DNA of 64,000 bases, from positions 1 through 64,000 of the forward strand of contig CAJWHT010000004.1 in assembly GCA_913041495.1 (NCBI GenBank), written 5' to 3'. Below are positions 18,311-30,200 of this stretch, piece by piece. The stretch's first letter is position 1; each line of letters starts with the position of its first letter. Source of the stretch: an uncultured Desulfobacteraceae bacterium (GTDB lineage: Bacteria > Desulfobacterota > Desulfobacteria > Desulfobacterales > Desulfobacteraceae). The translations under genes and the position numbers were made by a program. The notes beneath the pieces are model-generated. The model did no database searches and was not told where the DNA came from. It saw only the letters and a list, made by a program, of their open reading frames with translations.

Positions 18311-21300
18311 ATGCCTGAAACTTTATTGTCACCCGACGCTGTTGGTAAAATCGTCAGTTCTTCAGGGGAGGTCCGTGCGGAATCGGACGCCGGCGTCCGG
18401 CCCCTTCAAACCGGGAGTGAAATTTTTCAGGGGGATGTTCTGACAACCGGTGAAAACAGCCGGCTGGAGGTGCTTTTCAAGGATGACACAAATCTTTCCC
18501 AGGGTGAAAACAGCCAGTTGCGTGTGGATTCGTACGTGTATAATCCGACGGATCCGTCAGGCTCGGACCTGCTGCTCCAGATGACCCAGGGTGTATTCCG
18601 CACGGTGACTGGGGAAATCGCTGAGCAGAATCCGGACCAGTTTCAACTCAAATCCCCCCTGGCCACCATCGGTATTCGCGGTACCACCGTGGTCAGTGAA
18701 GTCGGGGGATTAACGGAAAAGCACGGTGTTGAAGATATCGGGCCGGGTAAGGTGCTGGTGGTCAGAGACGCCATGGGCAATATTCGGTTCATAGATGCCC
18801 CCAAGCTGATTGTCGATATCATGCAGGGGCAGCCCATCCAAGATGCCCGCCCCCTCACCGACAGGGAGTTAAATTTTTTCAGGTCAAACGCCCCGCTCAC
18901 CACCCAGGGAGAGGACGTCCCCGATGGAGATGAGGATGCCGAGGCCGAGGATGAAGCCGATGTAGAAGGCGAAGGCAGGGAGGTTGAGGGGGAAGATGTT
19001 GACGAAACTGCTGATACGGCAGAGGATGCAACGGATGAAACCATTGCCGAAGATGAGGTTGACCAGGTCGAAGACGTAGAACCGATTGAGCCCATTGAAC
19101 CCGTGACCATTGTCGGGGTCGTGGATGCCACTGATGTGGATAATGTGGTTTTTTATTCTGCCACGGAAGACGACGAGCAAGATTTGGTATCGGCTGAAGC
19201 AGAAGAAGATGATGAAGAGGAAGAGGGGGTTCAAAACGAAGATGATGATACCGAGGCAGAGACTCAGACGGAAACCAGCCAGGCAGAAGAAACAAGCAAC
19301 GAGCCTACGGAGGGAAATGACAACCTGACGGGCGACGATGATAGCAACACTATATCAGGCCTGGGCGGTGATGACACGATTTCCGGTGAAGGCGGTGATG
19401 ATTCTCTGGACGGTGGTTCCGGGGCTGACCTGATTGCCGGAGGGCAAGGTGCGGATACCATCACAGGCGGGGACGAATTGTACGGATATCAGGCAAATAT
19501 GGTGGACTACAGTGATGATCCTGATTCTGATAATGATTATAGAGGAGTTACCGTAGATATTCAGTATTCCTATGTGAATGCTATAGAGAGTTATGAGGGG
19601 TCCACGGCAGTTGACGGCTGGGGGGATACGGATACCCTGGATTATATCTCTGCTGTCATTGGCTCCGGCTACAACGACTCTTTAACTATCACCGTGAATG
19701 ATGAAAGAGAGGATGGTACTGAGGACAATGAGGGACCTGAGGATTCCGGCGGTCCTGTTTTTTACGCAGCCGGTATGGCCGGTGATGATACCATAACCGG
19801 GGCCGGTGATGACGGTGGCGAAGAGGTGGGGGCATTTTACCTGGATGATCCGGGCGGGGTTACCGTGAATCTTGACAGTGGGGAGGCAACAGACGGCTGG
19901 GGGGATACGGATACCCTTGTGAATATCCATGTGGCGGCAGGCTCGGCTTACAATGATACGCTTTACGGAAGCAATGATACGGCAGAAACCGGGGATGATC
20001 TGTTCTTTCTTACCCTGGGGGATGACTATATCGATGGCCAGGGCGGCAGTTTTGACGGAATTGAAATGGATGCCCTGGATCAGGACAGCAATTTTCATCA
20101 TGCCACGGTAGATCTGGGCAATAATGTGGCGTACGGATACGATGCAGGCAATACGCTTCTTTTTGAAGATCAGATATTCAATATTTCAGAGGTTTACGGC
20201 AGCATAAATGGCGATACCATCATCGGGGATACGGCAAATAATGAATTGTTCGGTGATGACGGGGCTGACCAGATCGAAGGAAGCGACGGCGACGACAGCC
20301 TGGACGGGTGGAACGGTGATGATACCTTGTTAGGAGGCCTGGGGGCGGACTCGCTTCTTGGATTTTATGGCGCCGATTCCATGGATGGTGGGGAGGGTAA
20401 TGATACTCTGAATGGAGAAGATGATAATGATACCCTCATTGGCGGCATTGGTGATGATTTACTGATGGGATCTTTCGGTGACGATTCCCTCACTGGTGGA
20501 GATGGCCTTGATACGCTTCAAGGGGGGGATGGTGCCGATACGCTGCTGGGTGATCTGGGGAACGACAGTTTATACGGAGATTTAGGTGACGACTCCCTTG
20601 AAGGTGGTGATGGTGCAGATACACTTCAGGGTGCTGACGGGGCCGATACGATTCTTGGGGACGCCGGTGCGGACTCGCTTCAGGGTGACGCCGGTAACGA
20701 TTCCATAGACGGTGGAGACGACAACGACTACATTGACGGCGGGGATGGGAATGATACCCTGCTGGGCAGCCTTGGTGATGATACACTTTACGGGTATGCC
20801 GGTGCGGACGCCATGGACGGTGGCGGCGGTGCAGATTCCCTTAATGGGGGCGACGATGCCGATACGCTTCTGGGAGATGCCGGTTTAGATTCCCTTTATG
20901 GCGAAGCCGGAAACGACTCCCTCGACGGTGGCGATGACAACGATTACTTGGACGGCGGTGATGGAGATGACACTTTGGCTGGCGGTGCCGGAAATGATCA
21001 GCTCTACGGCGGCAGCGCTGGTGCGGATGAACTGGACGGCGGCGACGGTGATGACACGCTGGACGGCGGTATCGGCGATGACAGCCTGGCTGGCTCGGCA
21101 GGGCTTGATTCTATCAGCGGCGGTGACGGTATCGATTCCATTACCGGTGGCGAAGGTGATGATACCCTAACCGGAAGCGATTGGGCAAATGATTACACGG
21201 CCCAGAATTACGTGATGTACGATGATGATCCGGCAGGTATATCGGTGACTATCGACTATATATGGTCCAATGATACGGCGTCATACTCCGGGACGGCCAC

Positions 21301-23974
21301 GGACGGCTGGGGAAACACCGATACCCTGATGTATTTCGACAGGATCGGGGGATCAGCCTATGGCGACCAGTTTACCATTACTGTCGATGATTATGATCAT
21401 GATTCCGATAATTTTTTCGCCGTCTGGGGCAATGAGGGAGCAGATACCATCACGGGCAGCATGGACGGTGATATCGCTGCGGTGCATTTCTATGATCCTG
21501 CCGCGGTAAATGCGGACCTCGGGGCAGGTACGGTAACGGACGGGTGGGGAAACACGGATCAGCTCTCGGATATCTTTATTGTGGGCGGGTCTGCCTATAA
21601 TGACACCTTGACCGGCAGCAGCACCTCTGAAAGCGGCTTTTTCGGCACCCTGGGAAATGACACCATCACCGGCGGCAGCAGTACGGATTACTGGGATTGG
21701 GTGTATTACGGGGAAGGGACAAAGGATACCAGTGTGGCCGGTATGGAGATTGATCTTTCAGCCGGCCAGGCCATCGGTAAAGACAGCAGTTCGGCAACCG
21801 TGTTCACCGATGTTCTGTCGGATATTGAAGAGGCATGGGGAACGGATTACAACGATACGATTCTCGGAAGTTCCACCAGCCGGCATCTGGGGGGCGTCGG
21901 CGGTGATGATTCCCTGGTGGGGGGCGATAACAGCGGTTTCACCGAAAAATTTTCCGGGGGAGAGGGGAACGATACCATTGACGGCGGCAGTTTCAGCGGC
22001 AATACCCCCAGGAATATGGTGGATTATGACGAGTTCGACGGCGGCAGTGGTGTGGATATCTCGGTCACCTATACCCACAATGGGGTCGGCTCATACAGCG
22101 GAACCGCCACCGACGGATACGGGGATACCGATACCCTGATCGATATCGATAGATTCTACCTGACGGACTACGGGGATCAAATATCCATTACGGTGGACGA
22201 CCAGGACGATGGGGCGGATGTCCGCTGGTACGTCTGGGGCAATGACGGGGCGGACACCATCTCGGGGACTTCCGGGGAACGGGTCCGGGCCATGTATAAT
22301 GAAGATCCGGGCGGTGTGAACATTGATCTTGGCAGCGGTACTGCCGTGGACGGTTGGGGAAATACCGACATGCTTTCCGACATCCAGGCGGTCAGTGGTT
22401 CGAACTATGATGACACACTGACAGGTTCCAGCAGTTCCGAAGGGTTCTTCGGCACCCTGGGCAGCGACAATATTGCGGCGGGTTCCGGCGGCAGCGACTG
22501 GCTCTCCTACGGGTGGCTGGAGGATGATGACGGGATTTCCGGGGTAGAGGTGAATCTGAGCAGCGGATATGCCCAAGGGTATAACAGCGGCAGCAGCGTG
22601 GTCTTTGTGGATACCCTTTCCGGTTTTGAGGAAGTTTACGGGTCGGGGTATAATGATACCCTGAGCGGAGACAGTTCAAGTACCTGGCTGGTGGGGGAGG
22701 CCGGTGACGATTCCATCACAGGGGGCACAAATTCGGATGTTGCCGAAAGTTTTGCCGGCGGGGAAGGCAACGATACCATCGACGGCGGCGGTAGCCTTAC
22801 CTCCAATCTCCTGAGTTATAATTATTATGATACGGGCAGCGGCGTGGACGTCAGTGTCTCTTATGACGGAACCAACTACAGCGGCACGGCCACGGACGGA
22901 TATGGGGATACAGATACATTTTACAACATCAGCCAGTTTTACCTGTCCGACAATAATGACGTCATTTCCCTTTCCATCAGCGGAGGCAATGACGAGTGGT
23001 TTATCTGGGGCAATGACGGTGCGGATACCATCACAGGTACCAGCGGAAAAGAGATCGCAGCCGTTTACTGGGATGATCCGTCCGGGGTCACAGTGGATTT
23101 GAGCACCGGAACCGCCACGGACGGCTGGGGAAATACAGACAGTTTAACCGACATTTTCCAGACCGGCGGTTCCCACTACGGAACGGATAATATCACAGGC
23201 TCCAGTTCCAATGACCTTTTTCTGGGGTCTTTGGGCAGTGATACCTTTGACGGCGGTGCCGGATCAAACGAAATCGATTACTACTACATTGACAGCCAGA
23301 CCTCCGTGGATCATGTGGAGATTGATCTGGAAGCAGGGCAGGGCATCGGCAGGGATAGTTCCAATACGCTGCTGTTTACGGATTCTTTGGCCAATATAGA
23401 TATCGCCGGCGGCACCCAATTCGGGGCCGACAGTATCTCCGGCAGTTCCGGTGCTGACCAGTTGGAAGGGTATGGGGGAAATGATACCCTGGACGGCGGC
23501 AGCGGCGGGGCAGACACCCTTTTCGGCGGGGATGGAAGTGATGTTTTCCGCCTGGTGGACAATTCCGCCATGGATGTGGTCTCCGATTTTGTCTTCACTG
23601 ATAATGATCTCATTGAAATCGTTGAAAGCGACCTGGGCACGACAGCCCAGGGAAGTTCGGAATTCTCTCAGGCAAGCGGCTCTGCACAGGTTGATCCAGG
23701 GGCATACAAGGTTGTCGCAGTAACTGATTTTGCCACCACAGACTGGTCCGATGTGGCCAGTGTGATTGATGGGGCATTGCTGGATGTGGGCGTCAGCAGC
23801 AACCAGGAAAGCTACTTTGTCGTGAGCAACGGAACGGACAGCCGCGGGTATTTCTGGGAGGGGGATACCACGTCCAACGCTACGGTGGACGATGCCGAGT
23901 TGTTTGCGAATGTGGAAATGGATGGTATCGCAGATCTTACCAGTATGACGGATGCCCATGTGGATGTGGTCTGA
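18311..23974 (+). CDS. Giant FecR-domain / RTX calcium-binding protein (1887 aa), probable type I secretion substrate
   Basis: N-terminal FecR-like domain (IFQGDVLTTGENSRLEVLFKDDTNLSQGENSQL...FQLKSPLATIGIRGTTVVSEV), acidic linker, GGxGxD RTX block, no classical signal peptide, C-terminus '...MTDAHVDVV' resembling a type I secretion signal. Confidence 0.9.
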   Translation: MPETLLSPDAVGKIVSSSGEVRAESDAGVRPLQTGSEIFQGDVLTTGENSRLEVLFKDDTNLSQGENSQLRVDSYVYNPTDPSGSDLLLQMTQGVFRTVTGEIAEQNPDQFQLKSPLATIGIRGTTVVSEVGGLTEKHGVEDIGPGKVLVVRDAMGNIRFIDAPKLIVDIMQGQPIQDARPLTDRELNFFRSNAPLTTQGEDVPDGDEDAEAEDEADVEGEGREVEGEDVDETADTAEDATDETIAEDEVDQVEDVEPIEPIEPVTIVGVVDATDVDNVVFYSATEDDEQDLVSAEAEEDDEEEEGVQNEDDDTEAETQTETSQAEETSNEPTEGNDNLTGDDDSNTISGLGGDDTISGEGGDDSLDGGSGADLIAGGQGADTITGGDELYGYQANMVDYSDDPDSDNDYRGVTVDIQYSYVNAIESYEGSTAVDGWGDTDTLDYISAVIGSGYNDSLTITVNDEREDGTEDNEGPEDSGGPVFYAAGMAGDDTITGAGDDGGEEVGAFYLDDPGGVTVNLDSGEATDGWGDTDTLVNIHVAAGSAYNDTLYGSNDTAETGDDLFFLTLGDDYIDGQGGSFDGIEMDALDQDSNFHHATVDLGNNVAYGYDAGNTLLFEDQIFNISEVYGSINGDTIIGDTANNELFGDDGADQIEGSDGDDSLDGWNGDDTLLGGLGADSLLGFYGADSMDGGEGNDTLNGEDDNDTLIGGIGDDLLMGSFGDDSLTGGDGLDTLQGGDGADTLLGDLGNDSLYGDLGDDSLEGGDGADTLQGADGADTILGDAGADSLQGDAGNDSIDGGDDNDYIDGGDGNDTLLGSLGDDTLYGYAGADAMDGGGGADSLNGGDDADTLLGDAGLDSLYGEAGNDSLDGGDDNDYLDGGDGDDTLAGGAGNDQLYGGSAGADELDGGDGDDTLDGGIGDDSLAGSAGLDSISGGDGIDSITGGEGDDTLTGSDWANDYTAQNYVMYDDDPAGISVTIDYIWSNDTASYSGTATDGWGNTDTLMYFDRIGGSAYGDQFTITVDDYDHDSDNFFAVWGNEGADTITGSMDGDIAAVHFYDPAAVNADLGAGTVTDGWGNTDQLSDIFIVGGSAYNDTLTGSSTSESGFFGTLGNDTITGGSSTDYWDWVYYGEGTKDTSVAGMEIDLSAGQAIGKDSSSATVFTDVLSDIEEAWGTDYNDTILGSSTSRHLGGVGGDDSLVGGDNSGFTEKFSGGEGNDTIDGGSFSGNTPRNMVDYDEFDGGSGVDISVTYTHNGVGSYSGTATDGYGDTDTLIDIDRFYLTDYGDQISITVDDQDDGADVRWYVWGNDGADTISGTSGERVRAMYNEDPGGVNIDLGSGTAVDGWGNTDMLSDIQAVSGSNYDDTLTGSSSSEGFFGTLGSDNIAAGSGGSDWLSYGWLEDDDGISGVEVNLSSGYAQGYNSGSSVVFVDTLSGFEEVYGSGYNDTLSGDSSSTWLVGEAGDDSITGGTNSDVAESFAGGEGNDTIDGGGSLTSNLLSYNYYDTGSGVDVSVSYDGTNYSGTATDGYGDTDTFYNISQFYLSDNNDVISLSISGGNDEWFIWGNDGADTITGTSGKEIAAVYWDDPSGVTVDLSTGTATDGWGNTDSLTDIFQTGGSHYGTDNITGSSSNDLFLGSLGSDTFDGGAGSNEIDYYYIDSQTSVDHVEIDLEAGQGIGRDSSNTLLFTDSLANIDIAGGTQFGADSISGSSGADQLEGYGGNDTLDGGSGGADTLFGGDGSDVFRLVDNSAMDVVSDFVFTDNDLIEIVESDLGTTAQGSSEFSQASGSAQVDPGAYKVVAVTDFATTDWSDVASVIDGALLDVGVSSNQESYFVVSNGTDSRGYFWEGDTTSNATVDDAELFANVEMDGIADLTSMTDAHVDVV
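20248..21180 (+). repeat. RTX nonapeptide repeat block in first giant protein
   Basis: Tandem GGxGxDxLx-type motifs (e.g. GGLGADSLLGFYGADSMDGGEGNDTLNGEDDNDTL). Confidence 0.92.
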
Positions 23975-24017
23975 TCGTTGTCCTAACGACCTGTTTCTCT
24001 TCACATTAAATATGATA

Positions 24018-24046
24018 GCCTGACCGGATAATGACACCGGTCAGGC
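24018..24046 (+). terminator. Rho-independent terminator after first FecR-RTX gene
   Basis: 10-bp stem GCCTGACCGG/CCGGTCAGGC, loop ATAATGACA, followed by TTCTTCATTCTT. Confidence 0.75.
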
Positions 24047-24217
24047 TTCTTCATTCTTGCCGACTGCTTTTACTCTTTTTATATTTCGTTACGAAAAAAT
24101 ATTGTATAAGAGCTGATTTTGAATTGTATCTCCCTTGAAATTCTGATAAGCAGAACTTTGATTTCGAACTGTCTAATTTGTTGATCCCCCTTAGGTTAGA
24201 GGGGAAAGGGATGAAGA

Positions 24218-27200
24218 ATGCCTGAAAATAATACTGTATCTGATTCGGTTGGAATAGTTGTCCATGTGAACGGGCAAGCGCGTGCTGAGTCCGGAGTTGA
24301 AACCAGAGTACTGAATACCGGCGATGAGATTTTCCAGGGGGATAAACTGATCACCGAAGCGGGAAGCGGCCTGGAGGTTGAGTTCAACGATAAAACCGCA
24401 TTGTCCCAGGGTGAAAACAGTGTGATCAGCGTGGATTCCTACGTGTACAATCCCACGGATCCCGCAGGCTCTGACCTTTTATTGCAGATGACCCAAGGGG
24501 TCTTCCGGACAGTTACAGGGGAGATTGCTGAACAAAATCCCGATCAATTTCAGTTGAAATCCCCCCTGGCCACCATCGGCATCCGGGGCACCACCGTTGT
24601 CAGCGAGGTCGGCGGCCTGACGGAAAAGCACGGTGTTGAAGATATCGGTCCGGGCAAAGTCTTGGTGGTTCGTGACGCCATGGGCAATATTCAGTTCATA
24701 GATGCTCCCAAGCTGATTGTCGATATTATGCAGGGACAGGCGATCAAAGCGGCACGTCCCCTGACCGATAAAGAATTGGATCATTTTCGAACCACAGCCC
24801 CCCTGACCACTCAAGGGGAAGAAGCCCCCGAAGGCGATGAAGACGCTGACGCCGAGGATGAGGCAGATGTCGAAGGTGAAGGCAAGGAGGTTGAGGGAGA
24901 GGAAACAGGGGAAGAGAGTACTGAGGAATCAGAGGGCACTGAAGATACCGAGACCACAGATGAAGTGGAAACCGAAGAGTCCGTGACGACTGAGGATGAT
25001 GAATCAGAAGATGAACCTTCGGACGATTCAGGAAGTGATGACCCAGATACCGGGGATGAACCTGATAGCACACCTGAGTCTCCAAACCTAACTCCATCCA
25101 TTCCATCGAATTACGGATCTCCCCGTGATGATGGGCCGGAGTATTCTCCTGACTTCCCTAGTCCTGAGCCGGACCCCGAGCCAGAACCTGAGCCGAGTGC
25201 TCCAGAAGATCCTGAGCCGAGTGACCCTGAACCAGACCCCGAGCCAGACCCTGAGCCAGAACCGACAGAAGGCGACGACAACCTGACGGGAAGCTCCGGC
25301 AACGACTCCATAGACGGGTTGGGTGGTGAAGACTCTATTTCCGGTGAAGGTGGTGACGATTATCTTGACGGTGGTACCGGGGCTGACCGGATTGCTGGCG
25401 GCCAAGGGTTTGACACCATCCAGGGCGGAGATGAGTTGGATGGCTATCCTGCCAATGTGGCGGATTACAGTGATGATCCGGCGGGCGTTACCGTGGATAT
25501 CGTCTATAATTATGCAGATAGCGCTGTAAGCTACGCTGGGTCCCAGGCTGTTGACGGCTGGGGGGACACCGATACGCTGGATTACATCTCTGCGGTCATT
25601 GGCTCCGGCTATGCGGATTCTTTGACCATCACCGTTGAGGATGATCGCAGTTACGAAATTGATGGTGATTATGACGAGCCTGTTTTCTATGCTGCCGGAA
25701 TGGCTGGGAACGATACAATTACAGGGGCCGGCACTGATGGTGTTGAAGATGTGGCGGCCGTGTATATTGAAGATCCCAATGGTGTGTCGGTTAACCTGGA
25801 AACCGGAACGGCGACGGATGGTTGGGGCGGCGAAGATGTCCTGGTGGACATTCATGTGGTGGCCGGTTCTGACCACAATGACACTTTGACAGGGTCCAAC
25901 GACACTTCCGAAGCCGGGGAAGATGCCTTTGTTCTGACGCTGGGAGATGATGTGATCGATGGTGGCGGCGGCTCAGGAGATGAGATCGTACTGGGCTTTT
26001 TGGATTATGATGATTCATTTGACCGCGCATTGGTAGACCTGTCATCAGGGGAGGCCAAAGGGTATAACAGTAGCAGCAGTGTGTTGTTCACAGACACCAT
26101 CAGCAACATAGAGGAAGTCGAGGGCAGTTCCGGCAATGATACCATTACCGGTGACACCGCTGCAAACCGGCTGGACGGTGAAGGCGGAAATGATATCATT
26201 TCCGGCGGAGACGGCGATGACGACCTTCAGGGAGGCAGCGGCCAGGATGAGCTATATGGCGGCTTAGGTGCCGACTATATGGACGGGGGAGACGACAATG
26301 ACAAACTCTATGGTGAGGACGGGACAGACACCCTTAACGGGGGACTGGGCGATGACAGCATAGGGGGCGGTGCCGGCAACGATACCCTTGACGGTGGAGA
26401 CGGCATTGATACCCTGTTGGGGGATGCCGGATCTGATGAGATTTTCGGGGATGCAGGCAATGACATCATCGACGGCGGAGATGACAACGATTACATCGAC
26501 GGCGGTGACGGTGACGACGATATTGTCGGCGGCCTCGGGGATGACCAGATTTACGGCGGCTCAAGCGGTGCGGATACATTGGAGGGCGGTGACGGTGCGG
26601 ATACATTGGACGGCGGCATCGGCAACGATTCACTGCTGGGATCTGCCGGGGCCGACTCCATAGAAGGCGGAGACGGGGATGATAAGATCTACGGCGGCTC
26701 AGAAAACGATATCCTATCGGGTTCCGCCGGTATGGACGATATCTCCGGTGAGGATGGAGATGACAATATCTCCGGCGGAGCGGATGCCGATACGCTGTAC
26801 GGCGGTCTCGGCGCCGATGATATGGACGGCGGAGATGGCAGTGACGAACTCTATGGTGAGGATGGTACAGACTCCCTCACCGGCGGTCTGGGCGACGACA
26901 GTATAGACGGCGGATCTGGCAATGACACGCTATACGGCGGTGATGGTATTGATACGCTGATAGGAGATGCCGGATCTGATGAGATTTTCGGGGATGCGGG
27001 CAATGACATCATAGACGGCGGAGATGACAACGACACCATCGACGGCGGTGACGGTGACGACAGCCTGGTGGGCGGCCTTGGGGATGACCAGATATACGGC
27101 GGTTCAAGCGGTGCCGATACCCTTGATGGGGGGGATGGGGCAGATTCGTTGGACGGAGGCATCGGAAACGACTCCTTACTTGGCTCTGCAGGAAATGATT

Positions 27201-30200
27201 CCATCGACGGCTCAGATGGTGACGATTATATTGATGGCGGGTTAGGGGATGACTATCTATCCGGTTCCGCCGGTTTGGATGAGATTCACGGCAATGACGG
27301 TAATGACAGTATCTCCGGGGGGGCGGACGCGGATACCCTGTATGGGGATGCCGGCGAAGATGCCATGAGTGGCGGAGACGGCGCCGACTCCCTGGACGGC
27401 GGGGATGGTGTTGATTCCCTGGTAGGCGGCAGCGGCAACGATACCTTGAACGGCACGGACTGGGAAAACAGCTACTATGCACAGAACGCTGTGGACTATT
27501 CCGATGATCCGGGTGCGGTGCAGGTCTCCATCGACTATACATATGAGAACGATACGGCGACTTATTCCGGAACTGCAACAGACGGATGGGGGGGGACCGA
27601 TACCCTCATGTACATCGATCAGGTGGGCGGCTCAGCCTATGGCGATCAGTTCACGATTACACTCAACGACGTTGACGGCGACCTGGACAATATGTTTGCT
27701 GTTCAGGGAAATGCAGGTGCCGATAGCATCACCGGTACGGCGGACCAGGATGTGGCCGCCGTGCATTTTGACGATCCTTCGGCTGTATCTGTGGATCTTG
27801 GTGCGGGCACGGCCGTTGACGGGTGGGGGAATACGGACGTTCTCACCGATATTGAAATTGCAGGTGGATCTGATCATGGCGATACGCTGACCGGGAGCAC
27901 CGGGTCTGACGGTTTTATCGCCACCCTTGGCAACGATACCATCACCGGCGGCGACGGTGACTATGACTGGGTGTACTACGGATGGGACAACGATGCAAAC
28001 GGGGTGGCCGGTGTTCAGGTGGATATGGCGGCAGGCCAGGCCATCGCCCTGGACAGCAGCAACAACACCCTGTTTACGGATGTATTTTCCGGTATCGAAG
28101 AAGTCTGGGGTACCGAGTATAACGATACCATCTACGGCAGCACCACCTCCCGGGAACTGGGCGGCGAAGGGGGGGATGACTCCCTCGTGGGTGGTGAGAA
28201 TTCCGATTTTACCGAACGTTTTTCCGGCGGGGCCGGCAACGACACCATGGACGGCGGTTCCTTTGACGGCGACTCTCCCGGAAACCAGGTGAACTATGAG
28301 GAATATGATGGCGGCAACGGTGTTAGTGTCAGTGTGAATTACACCTACAGCGGCGGTTCAGGCACATATAGCGGCAGTGCCACCGATACCTTTGGGGACT
28401 CCGACACCCTGAAAAATATCGATCAATTTTACCTCTCGGATAATGCGGATCAAATCACCATCACCATTGATGACCAGGACGACGGCTCCGATATGCGCTG
28501 GTATGTCTGGGGGAATGAGGGTGCGGATACCATCACCGGCACCGCCGGTGAAAATGTGTGGGCCATGTACCTTGATGATGATGGCGGCGTAAGTGCTGAT
28601 CTTTCCGCCGGTACCGTGGTTGACGGGTGGGGAAATACCGATGTGCTATCAAATATTGAGGCCGTCAGCGGCTCTTCCTTTTCCGACGCCCTGACCGGCA
28701 GCAGTGATAATGACGGTTTCTTCGGAACCGGGTCCGACGACACCATAGACGGTGGTGGCGGTGACTACGACTGGTTGTCCTACGGCTGGGTCGGTTACAA
28801 TACCAGTGTGTGGAAAGTGATGATTGACCTGGACAGCGGACAGGCCATTGGGTACGACGGCATTGATGCGGCGCAGTTTACGGATTCATTCTCCAATATT
28901 GAGATAGCATTGGGTACAGAAGGCGATGATACGATTCTGGGTAGTTCCACAAGCCGGATTCTTGACGGTGAGGGAGGCAACGATTCCCTGGTGGGCGGAG
29001 TGAACTCCGGATTCGGTGAAACCCTGATCGGCGGAGAGGGTGACGACACGCTGGATGGCGGCAACTGGGAGATGAAGAATGCAAGGAACTACGCTGACTA
29101 CTCGGATGATTCCTCAGGCATCGATCTTTTCATTGACTACACCTGGAGCGGTGGAAGCGATTCCTATTACGGCGAGGTCACGGACGGCTGGGGTAATACG
29201 GATACCCTGGATAATATCGACAGGATCATCGGCTCCGATTATGCGGATAATTTCTCCATCCAGATCAACGACTATGACGGTGACCTGACCACCCGGTTCT
29301 ATGTGTGGGGCGGTGACGGTGCCGATACCATTACAGGGACGTCGGGTGAGCGGGTGCGCGTGATGTACAACGATGCGGACGGGGCTGTCGATATTGACCT
29401 TCTGGCCGGCCAGGCAAATGATGACGGCTTTGGCAATATCGATGTGCTGACGAATATCAATGCGGTGGGTGGCTCAGATTATAACGATGTCATTGCTGGC
29501 AGCACAAATAATGAGGGCTTTTTTGCATCACTGGGCAACGATACCATTGACGGTGACGACGGTGATTGGGACTGGGTGGTCTATGACTCGTTTTACGACG
29601 ATGACTCTGACCTTCAAGGCGGGGTAGATATAGATCTTTCCGCCGGAACAGCCAAGGCCTATAACAGCAGCAGCACACTTACATTCACTGACAGTTTGTC
29701 CAATATTGAGGGGGCATACGGGTCTTCTTATAACGATACCATTACCGGGTCTTCCACCACAAGAGAACTTGGCGGTGAAGGCGGTGACGATTACATCGTG
29801 GGCAACAGCCAGAACGCCAACAGCTTTACCGAGTATCTCAACGGCGGCGAAGGGGATGACACCATCGATGGCGGAAACTTTTCCGATGACAATTCATACC
29901 GGGCAAACAATCAGATCGAATACGATTGGTCTGATACCGGTGCCGGGGTGGATGTCGATATCGACTATACCCGCAGCGGCGGTACCAGTACCTATACCGG
30001 TACGGCAATAGACCCCTACGGGGATACAGATACCCTGATTGACATCGACCGTTTTAATCTGACGAGCTATGACGACAGCATCAGTATAACTGTTGACGAT
30101 CAGGACGGTGACTCAAATATTCGCTGGTACATTTACAGTACGGACGGATCTGACGATTATACCGGCACCCTTGGAGAGCGGGTGCGCCTGCTCTATCTTG

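Noticed and set aside
20248-27455. CRISPR-like or satellite DNA interpretation of the short tandem repeats
   Set aside because: Repeats are in-frame protein-level RTX nonapeptides with degenerate wobble positions, no constant DNA repeat/spacer structure.
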